In this document: positions 40,289-49,114 of the stretch, in pieces | Position numbering within the stretch: the first letter of the stretch is position 1 | How the letters are laid out: the number at the start of each line of letters is the position of its first letter | Assembly (NCBI RefSeq): GCF_003987655.1 | Contig: NZ_NGKC01000005.1 | Coordinates: 102,433-166,432 of the forward strand | DNA length: 64,000 nt | Source: Vagococcus acidifermentans | GTDB taxonomy: Bacteria > Bacillota > Bacilli > Lactobacillales > Vagococcaceae | Direction: 5' to 3' | The notes under the pieces: model-generated | What the model saw: only the letters and a program-made list of their open reading frames with translations | The model's database searches: none | What the model was told of the DNA's origin: nothing | Program-made: the position numbers and the translations under genes

Positions 40289-43200
40289 ATGAAGAAGAAA
40301 AAGCGATATCTAGTGAAAGCTGTCAGCGGTGCCATGCTTTTGTCATTGTCAAGTGCAGTTTTGCCAAATGTTGTCTTAGGGAATGATATATCAACGGTCT
40401 TAGCTGAAACGATTGAAGACAATCAGTCCAGCTGTTGGGAGATTGATTTTGCAGGCGAAGAATTAGGAAATTGGAAGGACATTGTTGGAAAAATTAATAA
40501 AAAAGTAACGGCAAAAGGGCTGGAAATCGTCAGAGATGTGGATAGCGGTAACAATGCAGTATCTCTCAATCTGGATTCTCCTAATCAAGCGGATGGTGAA
40601 GCTGAAGTCAGTTTTTCCATGACTGGGGGAAATAGCCGAATTGGCCTCGTTGTTAGAGGAACAGAAGCCGGTAAATGGGTCTTTTTGGGGTACAATAACG
40701 GGACTTGGATGGTTGAAAAGCCAGGAGCTTGGAAAGATGATATTAAAGGTCCGACTTTGGAAGAGAATAAATCTTATGTGTTTAAAGCAAGATACGAGGG
40801 AACGAAAGTGACAATGTATCTAAACGGTGAAGAGTTTTATTCCGGCGAACCGATTTTAAGTGATGGCAGTAAAATACCGGTTAATGAAGGGCGTCTTGGT
40901 TTTAGAACGTGGTATGATACCAAAACTGTTTCATTTTCATATTTTAAAAACGGTGCAGTGGGCAGCATTCCTGAATTAGTACCGGAAATAATTTCGATCG
41001 ATCCCGTGGAACTGTTTACGAATAAAGGGACGGTTCCTAAATTACCTGAAACTGTAACCGTTCACTATAATACTGGTAAAACTGAATCCAAGAAGGTGGA
41101 ATGGGAAGAAATATCTGAAGAAAAGTTCGAAAAACCGGGGAAGGTTGAAGTTACTGGAAAAGTGGCCGGAACGGAGATACCTGCAAAAGCAGTTATCACT
41201 GTTGTGGCAGCCGGTGAGCAGGAAAAAGGAGAAAAGATTTCAACGGATCAGCTGGCCGTCATTTTAGATCCGGAATTTCCGCGCGTTCTCCGTTATGAAA
41301 ACCCGGCAGACGATACGTTGATTTTCAAAGGACAGGAGCAAAAAAACAATCAGGTTGCCATTGACGGGAAAAACTATACTGCAAGTGCAAGCTTGGAATC
41401 AGCAGCCGGCGATAAGGCGATTTACTTGGTTAAAGTGGATGAGCTGTCTCTTAGCTTCAAAGTTAATTTCAAAATCGGCAAAGAGAAACAACTTTCAATG
41501 ACGCTGACTGATATCACAGAAGGAAAAAAATTGATTCATACAATCAGCTTGCCAAATCAGGGATTATTATCGGTGAGCAGCTTGGATAAAGGCGCGGCTT
41601 TTGCCGGTGCGTCAATGTATACCGCCGTCAATGAAAATAATAATAATAAAAATGGTGATACATTTGAGGATTTGACTGTCAGTAACAAAGTGGGGTCATT
41701 TAAATACATGTATGCGTTTTTAAACAGCAGCAAATATGCGGCCAGCATCTGGACAAATGCCAACGGAGACAAGGATAGTTCCGGCAATAAAATCGACCAC
41801 AGCGATAGTCACCGTATTCATCGCAAAACGGAAAAAACAGATCGGGGATTTGTGACAGAGTTATCCAGCGGTGCGTGGACTTACCGACCGTTTGACGGCA
41901 ATAAGGAAGCTGTTGTCGATGAAGTGCCGGAAGTCAAAATTAATTTTTCTGGCGACTTGAATCAGGATGAGCAAGTGGACTGGCAGGATGCTGCGATTAA
42001 TTTTAGAGAGATTATGAATAATCCTAAAGGTTCAGAACTTGTTCCTGAATTGGTTAATCAGAGAATCCCGATGAACTTTGCCTCACAAGCAACCAACCCA
42101 TTTTTAATGTCTCTTGATGAAACGAAACGAGTGTACAATTTAACGGACGGATTGGGTCAGATGGTCTTGTTGAAAGGGTATCAAAACGAAGGCCATGACT
42201 CGGCTCATCCGGACTATGATGCTGTTGGACTTAGACCGGGCGGAGCGGATGATTTAAACAAACTGATAGAGGAAGGCCATAAGCTGAACAGCGTCTTTGG
42301 TGTCCATATTAATGACAGCGAGTCTTATCCGGAAGCTAAATCATTCAACGAGGAGCTGGTGGATATCAATGCACGCGGTTGGGATTGGCTGGACCCGTCT
42401 TATATGATCAAGCAAAGACCCGATGCGCTGACCGGCAATCGTTTCAACCGTTTCAAAGAATTGAAGAAAAAGGTTCCCGGCATGGACTTCATCTATGTCG
42501 ATGTTTGGGGAAATAGAGGAGAAGCAGGCTGGGAAAGCAGGCAAATCGCAAGAGAAATCAATGATTTGGATATGGTGGTAACTAACGAGTTTCCTAATTC
42601 CCTGGAATATGATTCTATTTGGAATCACTGGTCCGCTCAAAGGGATTACGGCGGCAAAACGGTCAAAGGTTTTAACAGCAATATCGTCCGTTTTATCAGA
42701 AACCATCAAAAAGACACTTGGATTATTTCTGATAATGTGTTGCTCGGCGGGACAGAATTTATTGCTCACGAGGGATGGTACACAACAGGTGTGGACTTTA
42801 ACTTGTATGAGCAAGTAACTTTTTCAACCAATATTCCGACAAAGTTTTTGCAGCACTATGAAATTACTAATTGGCAGACAGACACAGCGGCAAACGGCAA
42901 AATCCACGGAACAATTCAATTGAAAAAGGGCGATGATCATGTAGTTGTCACAGATGACAATGAATCAAAGGAACGTGTGATGACACTGAACGATAAAATC
43001 GTTTTACAAGGAGACAGCTACCTGCTGCCGTGGGACGTTGACGGGCAGAAGAAACTGTACCATTGGAATGCTGAAGGAGGAACAACAACGTGGGAAGTAG
43101 GCGGAGATGTAGAAAACCTTAGTGACCTCCATTTGTATCAATTAACAGACCAAGGCAGAGTTGACAAAGGCGCTGTTGTTATCAAAGACGGTAAAGTCGT

Positions 43201-44521
43201 TATTGAAGCAGCCGGGAAAACGCCTTATGTGATAGCTTCACCGGACAGCATCAAATCTGTAGAATTCGGCAGTCATACGGCTTTGAAAGACCCGGGGTTC
43301 AATGCCAAGGATACTTTGAAAAAGAATTGGAAAGTAGAAAAAGGCTCACCGGAAATTAAACGTGATATCAATGGTGATTACGTCATGGAAGCAGGTCCTC
43401 AGGAAATGCGGGTAACTCAGACATTAAGAAATCTGAAAGCAGGGAAATACAGTGCTTACATTAACACTGAGGCTCATAACCGGCTGGTAAAACTAGCTGT
43501 TGAAGTTGGCGGGAAAACATATGACCATGAATACAAAGATGCGTTAGTTCAAAATTATATTCAGGCAGATGTGAATCATACTAAGGCTAAATATCCGCAG
43601 TATATGCAAAAAGCACGGATAGATTTTGAGGTGCCAGAAAAAGATGCGGATAAAGTTTCTCTTTCAATCGCAGCTGAGGCCGGGGAAGGCATCGTCCGTT
43701 TTGACGATATTCAGATTATTGAACGTCAAGAGGATGTTCAACAGGTGGACGATCGCACACTGGTTTCACAAAATTTTGAAGATACGAAAGCTGTTGGCCT
43801 GTATCCGTTTGTCAAAGGATCAGCAGGAGGCGTGGAAGATCCGAGAGTTCATTTATCCGAGAAACATGAACCCTATACGCAATACGGATGGAACGGCAAT
43901 AAAGTGTCTGATGTTTTAGAAGGAAACTGGTCCTTGAAAGCTCATAAACAACGGGTCGGCATGATGCTGCAGACGACTCCGCAGACGTTGACTTTTGAGC
44001 CGGGTGTGCGCTATCAAATCAGCTTTGATTATCAAACAGATGCCTCAAATCATTTCTATTACGGAGTATTTGATACAGAATTTAAAGAGACAAATCAAGT
44101 CAAGTGGGGACCTGCAGCTCTGCCTTCAACAGCGGGTAACGGAAAAACACGCCACATTGACTGGGAAATTGTGGGGTCTGAAAATGGTAATACGATGTTT
44201 GGCTTCTACACAAATGGCAGAGCGTATGATTTGATTATTGATAATTTCACTGTGAAAAAAGTCATACCGCCTGTTGAATCAATCACACTGAACACGTCAG
44301 ATTTAACCATTTTGAAAAAAGGCAAAACACTGGATTTGAAGCCTGAAATATCTCCTAAAGAGGCAGCAGAAGGAAAGCTGACTTGGAAAATTGCTAAAGA
44401 GACAATTGCTTCTGTGGATGATAAAGGTATTTTGAAGGCTCTGAAGCCCGGTACGACAAAAGTGACTGCCGTTGCGGAAAACGGCGTTGAAACCAGCTTT
44501 ACTCTGCGAGTGACTCGTTAA
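40289..44521 (+). CDS. GH101 endo-alpha-N-acetylgalactosaminidase (mucin O-glycanase), secreted
   Basis: 1410 residues. A signal peptide (about 1-40) is followed by a lectin-like beta domain (about 45-220), a bacterial Ig-like segment (about 235-310), the GH101 core, beta domains, and a C-terminal Big_2 domain (about 1330-1410). Asp738 in YVDVWGN and Glu767 in VTNEFPNS match the nucleophile and acid of the pneumococcal enzyme. The family releases the core-1 disaccharide from Ser/Thr of mucins. There is no LPXTG motif. GGAGG lies six bases before the ATG. The four following genes lie within short gaps, suggesting one operon under cre control. Confidence 0.92.
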   Translation: MKKKKRYLVKAVSGAMLLSLSSAVLPNVVLGNDISTVLAETIEDNQSSCWEIDFAGEELGNWKDIVGKINKKVTAKGLEIVRDVDSGNNAVSLNLDSPNQADGEAEVSFSMTGGNSRIGLVVRGTEAGKWVFLGYNNGTWMVEKPGAWKDDIKGPTLEENKSYVFKARYEGTKVTMYLNGEEFYSGEPILSDGSKIPVNEGRLGFRTWYDTKTVSFSYFKNGAVGSIPELVPEIISIDPVELFTNKGTVPKLPETVTVHYNTGKTESKKVEWEEISEEKFEKPGKVEVTGKVAGTEIPAKAVITVVAAGEQEKGEKISTDQLAVILDPEFPRVLRYENPADDTLIFKGQEQKNNQVAIDGKNYTASASLESAAGDKAIYLVKVDELSLSFKVNFKIGKEKQLSMTLTDITEGKKLIHTISLPNQGLLSVSSLDKGAAFAGASMYTAVNENNNNKNGDTFEDLTVSNKVGSFKYMYAFLNSSKYAASIWTNANGDKDSSGNKIDHSDSHRIHRKTEKTDRGFVTELSSGAWTYRPFDGNKEAVVDEVPEVKINFSGDLNQDEQVDWQDAAINFREIMNNPKGSELVPELVNQRIPMNFASQATNPFLMSLDETKRVYNLTDGLGQMVLLKGYQNEGHDSAHPDYDAVGLRPGGADDLNKLIEEGHKLNSVFGVHINDSESYPEAKSFNEELVDINARGWDWLDPSYMIKQRPDALTGNRFNRFKELKKKVPGMDFIYVDVWGNRGEAGWESRQIAREINDLDMVVTNEFPNSLEYDSIWNHWSAQRDYGGKTVKGFNSNIVRFIRNHQKDTWIISDNVLLGGTEFIAHEGWYTTGVDFNLYEQVTFSTNIPTKFLQHYEITNWQTDTAANGKIHGTIQLKKGDDHVVVTDDNESKERVMTLNDKIVLQGDSYLLPWDVDGQKKLYHWNAEGGTTTWEVGGDVENLSDLHLYQLTDQGRVDKGAVVIKDGKVVIEAAGKTPYVIASPDSIKSVEFGSHTALKDPGFNAKDTLKKNWKVEKGSPEIKRDINGDYVMEAGPQEMRVTQTLRNLKAGKYSAYINTEAHNRLVKLAVEVGGKTYDHEYKDALVQNYIQADVNHTKAKYPQYMQKARIDFEVPEKDADKVSLSIAAEAGEGIVRFDDIQIIERQEDVQQVDDRTLVSQNFEDTKAVGLYPFVKGSAGGVEDPRVHLSEKHEPYTQYGWNGNKVSDVLEGNWSLKAHKQRVGMMLQTTPQTLTFEPGVRYQISFDYQTDASNHFYYGVFDTEFKETNQVKWGPAALPSTAGNGKTRHIDWEIVGSENGNTMFGFYTNGRAYDLIIDNFTVKKVIPPVESITLNTSDLTILKKGKTLDLKPEISPKEAAEGKLTWKIAKETIASVDDKGILKALKPGTTKVTAVAENGVETSFTLRVTR

Positions 44522-44543
44522 GTAAGAAAAGGAATGAGATAAC

Positions 44544-44840
44544 GTGAAAGTGAAAATCGGGATGTGTTTACTCATTTTAATCAGCGGTCTCTTATATCAT
44601 TCTTTAGCCGTCAACGCCTTTGGTTATCTTAGTGATTCGGTAGAAATTTTTATCGGTCGTGTTGAACCGTTAAAGGAAGAAATGAATACGACTCAAGACC
44701 AGCCGGAAGATGAGCATCATTCAGCCACTGATGCCGATGATGATACTGAATCAACGCTTTCTCAGACCGAGTCTACGGAGACGAGTGAGACAGCAATCGG
44801 CACATCAGCTGAAGTACTAGAAATTTTAGAAGCTGAGTAG
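44544..44840 (+). CDS. Small secreted acidic protein of unknown function
   Basis: 98 residues. A hydrophobic signal segment (about 5-25, ending LAVNAFG) is followed by a strongly acidic, Thr/Ser/Glu/Asp-rich and probably disordered tail. No family is recognised. It lies 22 bases after the GH101 gene and about 64 before the signal peptidase gene, so it is probably part of the same transcript. It may be a minor component or chaperone of the TasA-like assembly. Confidence 0.6.
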   Translation: MKVKIGMCLLILISGLLYHSLAVNAFGYLSDSVEIFIGRVEPLKEEMNTTQDQPEDEHHSATDADDDTESTLSQTESTETSETAIGTSAEVLEILEAE

Positions 44841-44904
44841 GTAAACAGTTATTCATAAGGACGCTTCTCTAACACAGAAGTTTTACACACAGGTGGTTGC
44901 AAGA

Positions 44905-45474
44905 ATGATGAAAAAGAAACTAACCCGTAAGAAGAGTCATCACAAGTTAAAGGATAGAACAACCTGTTGGGCTGTCGTTGAAATGTGTTATATTGGGCTG
45001 TTGCTCCTGCTGATAATCTTGTCAGCAGGAGCGAGAATGACTGAAGACAGAGCCTATTTAACCTATCATTTAAGAGTGGTTTTAAGTAAAAGCATGGAGC
45101 CGGCAATGCCATCAGGGAGCTTAGTCGTGACTCAAAATACCACCATAGGAGACGTCCAGAAAAATGATATTGTCACATTTAAAACGGAAGATGACTTAGT
45201 TTCACATCGTGTGAAAGACAAGCGGATAGATGACGGGGAAACCGTTTTGATTACTCAAGGCGATAACAACGAGACAATTGACCGTGAACCCGTGACTGCG
45301 GAAAACATACAAGAAAAAGTTTTATGTCATTTTCCGCTTTTAGGTAAATTTCTTTTAACTGCTCAAAAACCAGCAGGGGTTGCGGCAGTTTTCTTAACAG
45401 TTGTATTGATGTTGCTTATCAGATATTTTGTAGAGTTATTGAGAATGGAAAGGAGACATAAAGATGTCGAATAA
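44905..45474 (+). CDS. SipW-type (ER-type) signal peptidase I
   Basis: 189 residues, with membrane segments at about 22-42 and 157-178. The catalytic serine is Ser63 in SKSMEPAMPSG. The second catalytic position is His101 in DDLVSHRV, replacing the Lys of ordinary bacterial signal peptidases, which is the SipW/ER-type hallmark. SipW processes TasA and TapA in Bacillus. The start is set by AGGTGG eight bases upstream. Its gene overlaps the TasA-like gene by 11 bases, which fits enzyme and substrate. Confidence 0.9.
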   Translation: MMKKKLTRKKSHHKLKDRTTCWAVVEMCYIGLLLLLIILSAGARMTEDRAYLTYHLRVVLSKSMEPAMPSGSLVVTQNTTIGDVQKNDIVTFKTEDDLVSHRVKDKRIDDGETVLITQGDNNETIDREPVTAENIQEKVLCHFPLLGKFLLTAQKPAGVAAVFLTVVLMLLIRYFVELLRMERRHKDVE

Positions 45475-46153
45475 AAGAAGAAAATGGTCTTTGATTTTAA
45501 CTGGCATTGCCATTTTGCTGGTAGCAATTGGAGGAACATATGCTTGGTGGGTTGCTTCTATTCAAAAAGAGCAGGAAGTTACGATGGGGAATTTGAAAAT
45601 AAAAGCAGACTTTGCTGAATTAGAAGATCCGATCGGTTATGAACCTGGCTTAACGGCAGAAATTGGCGGTAGAATTGAAAACAAGGGAACCATCCCGGCG
45701 ATGATAAAGTTAAATAATAATTCCGAAATCAAATTTGTGTATAGTGATGATCAAATGACAGCTATCCCGGAGTCGGAGCAGAAATTCATAAAGGATGGGG
45801 AAGAAGCAATCAAATTATCAATTGATCTCACCGGGGAAAGTGATGAAGCTTACTTCTTTAAAGACAGTAGTGGCGGCAGATATATATTATTAGAAACAGG
45901 CGGATTTGTAGACACAGAAATCGTGGCTGAATTTGATGGCAATGTGATGGGGAACAAATACCAGGATTCAACTATCCGGATTGGAGCCAAGCTGGATGCC
46001 ACTCAAGTATTGAACGGTGCGTTGCAATCACAATTTGGTTTGACAACAGATGATTTGACGGAGTTGGCTGAATCAGCCAATGGCACCCGTACGAAGAGAG
46101 GACTCAGCAAAGGGGAACAAAGACTTCATGAGTTAGTTTCCCGCGGCAAGTAA
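45464..46153 (+). CDS. TasA/camelysin-like secreted protein
   Basis: 229 residues. The signal peptide WSLILTGIAILLVAIGGTYA followed by WW is of the SipW-dependent type, and GNLKIKADFAEL just after the cleavage region resembles TasA and camelysin N-termini. The rest is a beta-rich domain without Cys. In Bacillus such proteins form extracellular matrix fibres. The gene overlaps the SipW gene and is followed seven bases later by an LPXTG gene, which could provide a wall anchor as TapA does in Bacillus. The last 40 residues are basic and look cleavable (TRTKRGLSKGE). Confidence 0.8.
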   Translation: MSNKRRKWSLILTGIAILLVAIGGTYAWWVASIQKEQEVTMGNLKIKADFAELEDPIGYEPGLTAEIGGRIENKGTIPAMIKLNNNSEIKFVYSDDQMTAIPESEQKFIKDGEEAIKLSIDLTGESDEAYFFKDSSGGRYILLETGGFVDTEIVAEFDGNVMGNKYQDSTIRIGAKLDATQVLNGALQSQFGLTTDDLTELAESANGTRTKRGLSKGEQRLHELVSRGK

Positions 46154-46160
46154 GCAGTGA

Positions 46161-46808
46161 ATGCCGATGAAGAAAATAGTTGCCGTTTTGTTGTTATTGT
46201 GTCTGTCTCCACCACAAATCGTGAAGGCAGAAAACCAAGACAACACAATTATTATTCAGAAAAGCGGACAATCTCAGGAGTTGGCCGGGGAGTTGAAGCT
46301 GAATGATGTGGAAAATGCTTATCCGGGTTATCAATTTCCCGAAGAAAAATTTTTGCTTGTGAATAAAACAGGTACTCCGCGGGCGCTTTCGATTTCATTA
46401 GTAGCTGATAGCGGCATAGATAAGTTGAATGACTATTTTGAAGGGGAAATAGTTGTGACGCGTGATACTGATTACAGGAAAGAAAAGTTTACTCAATTAC
46501 CTTTGCTGCTGACAGAAAAAGTGGCTGCCGATGAAACGGTGGAAATGTCAATGGTGCTGGGTATTAAAGGGGAGGAAACACCTAATGAGGTTCAGAACCA
46601 AAAAGGGAAACTTTTGTGGGAAGTAAGCGTTGCTGAGAGCTCCAGTCCCGTATCCGAAAAATCGGAAGAACGCAGAGGCAAGTTGCCTGCTACTGGCCAA
46701 GCCGGCCAATTTAGCTTGATTTTCTTAGGTATGTTTTTATCGGCTGTTTCAATTAGTCGCCGTAAGTTGAGTAGATTTAGCACGTCAGAAAATAAGAAAA
46801 GCAATTAA
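46161..46808 (+). CDS. LPXTG-anchored protein of the SipW/TasA locus
   Basis: 215 residues: signal peptide to about 23 (VKA), a beta-rich domain (about 27-158) with FLLVNKTGTPRALSISL, then LPATG at 175-179, a hydrophobic segment and a basic tail. Sortase A would attach it to peptidoglycan. No strong ribosome site precedes it, and it begins seven bases after the TasA-like stop, so translation may be coupled. It is a plausible anchor or base for fibres. A terminator follows, ending the locus. Confidence 0.8.
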   Translation: MPMKKIVAVLLLLCLSPPQIVKAENQDNTIIIQKSGQSQELAGELKLNDVENAYPGYQFPEEKFLLVNKTGTPRALSISLVADSGIDKLNDYFEGEIVVTRDTDYRKEKFTQLPLLLTEKVAADETVEMSMVLGIKGEETPNEVQNQKGKLLWEVSVAESSSPVSEKSEERRGKLPATGQAGQFSLIFLGMFLSAVSISRRKLSRFSTSENKKSN

Positions 46809-46825
46809 TTGCAGTACTATAGTGA

Positions 46826-46864
46826 ATGGGACTGGTAGAAAAATTCTGTCGGTCCCATATTTTT
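46826..46864 (+). terminator. Terminator of the GH101-SipW-TasA operon
   Basis: ATGGGAC pairs with GTCCCAT, with a nested loop and a T5 tail. Confidence 0.85.
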
Positions 46865-46939
46865 ATAAAAAAAAGCAGACATACAAAATTTCCGTTAGAA
46901 TAGAATCACCGTAACACTATCTAGAAAGGAAGATTTTAT

Positions 46940-47014
46940 ATGTCCACACTTAATTCACGCAAATGTTGTATGAGTTCCTCTGACACAAAAGGATTAGGAA
47001 TCAAATTCAGTTAG
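46940..47014 (+). CDS. Possible 24-residue leader peptide with adjacent cysteines
   Basis: ATG with AGGAAG seven bases upstream. The peptide starts MSTLNSRKCCMSSS and has a Cys-Cys pair, then ends after ten more residues. It might be a leader sensing cysteine, given the sulfur-related operon downstream, or a decayed gene start. No homologue is recalled. Confidence 0.35.
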   Translation: MSTLNSRKCCMSSSDTKGLGIKFS

Positions 47015-47191
47015 CCATTCATGTAGTGCAAATATCCCTTTTGTAGGAGCATCGAATGTGATAAAGTGCCCGGTTTTGCCGGGAAATATCTGAAAACATT
47101 AAAAAAGCCCACAAATTAGAAAAAACTGCGTGTTATTCTGCCAATTTAAATAATAATCTTTTATTTAAAAACAGTTAATCAAAAACATTTC

Positions 47192-47206
47192 ATGTAAACG
47201 CTAACT
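47192..47206 (+). promoter_or_regulatory. Candidate cre site
   Basis: ATGTAAACGCTAACT fits WTGNAANCGNWNNCW at every position. It lies nine bases before TATAAT (47215-47220), which is inside the long hairpin. Confidence 0.6.
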
Positions 47207-47214
47207 AATCAACG

Positions 47215-47273
47215 TATAATGATAAAGAAAACAATTTAACATCACCTGTTAAATTGTTTTCTTTATCATTATA
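47215..47273 (+). repeat. 27-bp perfect inverted repeat with 5-base loop
   Basis: The arm 47215-47241 (starting TATAATGATAAAG) is the exact reverse complement of 47247-47273 (ending CTTTATCATTATA); the loop is TCACC. No T run follows. It may be a double-stranded RNA structure, a small palindromic element or an unusual terminator. Confidence 0.9.
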
Positions 47274-47342
47274 TAGTTCCTGTTTGTTATATTTAAATGT
47301 TATTTAAAAGATTTTTTAAACCTGCTATGTTACAAAAACGGT

Positions 47343-47371
47343 TTGACAACGTTTTCTATTGATTATACAAT
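47343..47371 (+). promoter_or_regulatory. Strong sigma-A promoter with internal cre-like site
   Basis: TTGACA (47343-47348), a spacer of exactly 17 bases and TACAAT (47366-47371). The sequence TTGACAACGTTTTCT within it matches the cre consensus with one mismatch. Confidence 0.75.
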
Positions 47372-47418
47372 GTGGGCGTTAGGATAATTTAGAAAAATGA
47401 ATATGTTCTTTGGCACTG

Positions 47419-47444
47419 CACAGGAAGGCGGCAACCTTCCTGTG
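47419..47444 (+). repeat. Stable hairpin in the leader
   Basis: CACAGGAAGG (47419-47428) pairs perfectly with CCTTCCTGTG (47435-47444) with a six-base loop. There is no T run, so it is not a terminator; it may be part of a structured leader or small RNA. Confidence 0.8.
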
Positions 47445-47653
47445 AAGCCTTGACTAATCAGATATGAGCTGACTAATCAAGTTGCCAATAGGCTAGCGCT
47501 AGACGCTAACATGTTTATTATAATCAATTCTAAGGATAATTTCTAGTCCTTTTTTGTCTGAGGCAAGGTTTCGGACAGAATAGTATAGAATGGATTATTT
47601 TAAATTACATGGTTATGTGTCGAGCTGGAGATATATTTTCCATAGGCTATGGT

Positions 47654-47692
47654 AAGCGGTATTAGACAACTTGTCTGATACCGCTTTTTTGT
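47654..47692 (+). terminator. Terminator 180 bases before the transporter gene
   Basis: AAGCGGTATTAGACAA (47654-47669) pairs with TTGTCTGATACCGCTT (47671-47686) with one mismatch, followed by TTTT. With the promoter at 47343 it defines a possible RNA of about 310 bases or an attenuated leader. Confidence 0.85.
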
Positions 47693-47870
47693 GTGCTCTG
47701 GACATTTCGGTTTTTCCTGCGGCAAGAAAACTGACGAGTTTTTGTCAGCTGATTTTATCAAATAGGCTATAGACTATTTGATTATTAATTTCTGACACTA
47801 TTTTGTGGGAGAAGCCCCTAAATTATCCTGACAAATAACTTATCAATGAAAAAACACGAATAGGAGACTG

Positions 47871-49091
47871 ATGCGCCCTATGTTAAATCTCACTATGAGT
47901 TCTGCACTAGCGATTGTAGTCGTAACGATGTTCATTGGAGATATCATATCAACGTGCTCTAAAGGTCGTATCCCCCAAATGCTGGTAGTTGCGGTAATTT
48001 TTCTAATAGGCTATTGGACAATATTTCCTAAAGATATTTTGGACATAGCCGGCATTACGACACTGGCCAATATTATGATGTCCTTCATTCTGATTCATGT
48101 TGGAACAATGTTCAACATCAAAGATATTTTAAACGAATGGAAAGTAGTAGTCACGACTCTGGCGGCTGTTGCAGGTATTGTGTTTGTAATTCTTATTTTT
48201 GGGACGTTGCTTTTCGGGAAAGAAACTGCTTTTACTGCTGCTGCGCCTATGACGGGTGGTGGTATGGCTGCTTTAATTATGAAAGATGCAGCAACTACTG
48301 CGGGTTTACCTGAATTAGGTATGTTAGCTATGATGATTTTTATTATGCACGGTTTTTTCGGATTCCCATTGACAGCGACTTTTCTTGGAAAAGAAAGTCA
48401 ACGATTGTTAAATGTGTTTCGTCAAAATAATCATGATCAGTCTGAAACATCTACTCAAAAAACAGGCGATACTGTAGAAAATACAGACGAACATAATAAT
48501 AGCTCTCGTCCTTTTTATGAAAAGGTGCCTGAACGCTTTAGAACACCCACTTATTACTTGGCATTGTTAACTATTCTTGGATTTGTATGTTCTAAAATTA
48601 CGGAAATAACAGGGATAAACAATGCCATCGTTCAAGTTCTCGTAGGAATAGTTTTAAGTTACGTTGGACTGGTCGAGCCTAAGTTAATGGATAAAACTGC
48701 TTCTAGCGGCATCCTCAATTTGGCTTTGTTTGCAAGTTTTATGAGTTCTTTTGCTATGGCAACTTGGGAGGTATTGATCGCACTTTTAATAAAAATCGTT
48801 GTCTTAATGGTGTTAGCTTTAATTGCCATTTTTATATCAACGTATTTTTTTGGAAAATTGTTTGGCTATTCGCCACAAATGGCTTTTGTTATCGGTCTCA
48901 ACTGCTTTTTAGGATTTCCTTTTAACTTTGCTTTAACAACGGAAGCTATTAAAGGAGCGACAGATGATCCAGCAGAAGTCAACTACTTAACTGCTTATCT
49001 TATGCCAAAAATGATTATTGCCGGTATCGTATCTGTGTCCATTGTTTCTGCAATTCTTGCAGGATTGTTTGCAGGTATTGCCTTTACCTAA
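47871..49091 (+). CDS. Multi-pass membrane transporter, family not firmly identified (GltS/YjiH-like features)
   Basis: 406 residues with about ten hydrophobic segments in two halves, separated by a hydrophilic, Asn/Asp/Thr-rich loop (about 185-225). The repeated Gly-rich elements APMTGGGMAALIMKDAA and LNCFLGFPFNFALT resemble the inverted repeats of secondary transporters such as GltS or small carboxylate carriers. It is the first gene of an operon with a PLP C-S lyase and an M20 amidohydrolase, so the cargo may be an acylated or S-substituted amino acid. AGGAGA lies close to the ATG at 47871; an ATG at 47880 is an alternative. Confidence 0.65.
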   Translation: MRPMLNLTMSSALAIVVVTMFIGDIISTCSKGRIPQMLVVAVIFLIGYWTIFPKDILDIAGITTLANIMMSFILIHVGTMFNIKDILNEWKVVVTTLAAVAGIVFVILIFGTLLFGKETAFTAAAPMTGGGMAALIMKDAATTAGLPELGMLAMMIFIMHGFFGFPLTATFLGKESQRLLNVFRQNNHDQSETSTQKTGDTVENTDEHNNSSRPFYEKVPERFRTPTYYLALLTILGFVCSKITEITGINNAIVQVLVGIVLSYVGLVEPKLMDKTASSGILNLALFASFMSSFAMATWEVLIALLIKIVVLMVLALIAIFISTYFFGKLFGYSPQMAFVIGLNCFLGFPFNFALTTEAIKGATDDPAEVNYLTAYLMPKMIIAGIVSVSIVSAILAGLFAGIAFT

Positions 49092-49114
49092 ATTATGAAA
49101 GGAAACAATAATAA

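Larger units (their letters stand above)
46809..47870 (+). other. Complex 1-kb intergenic region before the PatB operon
   Basis: No long gene. In order it holds a terminator, a 24-codon ORF with a good ribosome site, a cre-like box, a 27-bp perfect hairpin, a strong promoter, a 10-bp GC-containing hairpin, two TGACTAATCA repeats and a terminator at 47654. The remaining 180 bases lead to the transporter gene. No known riboswitch or T-box signature was recognised. Confidence 0.6.

Noticed and set aside
46809..47870. T-box, SAM or other known riboswitch before the PatB operon
   Set aside because: No T-box antiterminator core or SAM-box motifs were found on reading; an RNA family search would be needed to decide.
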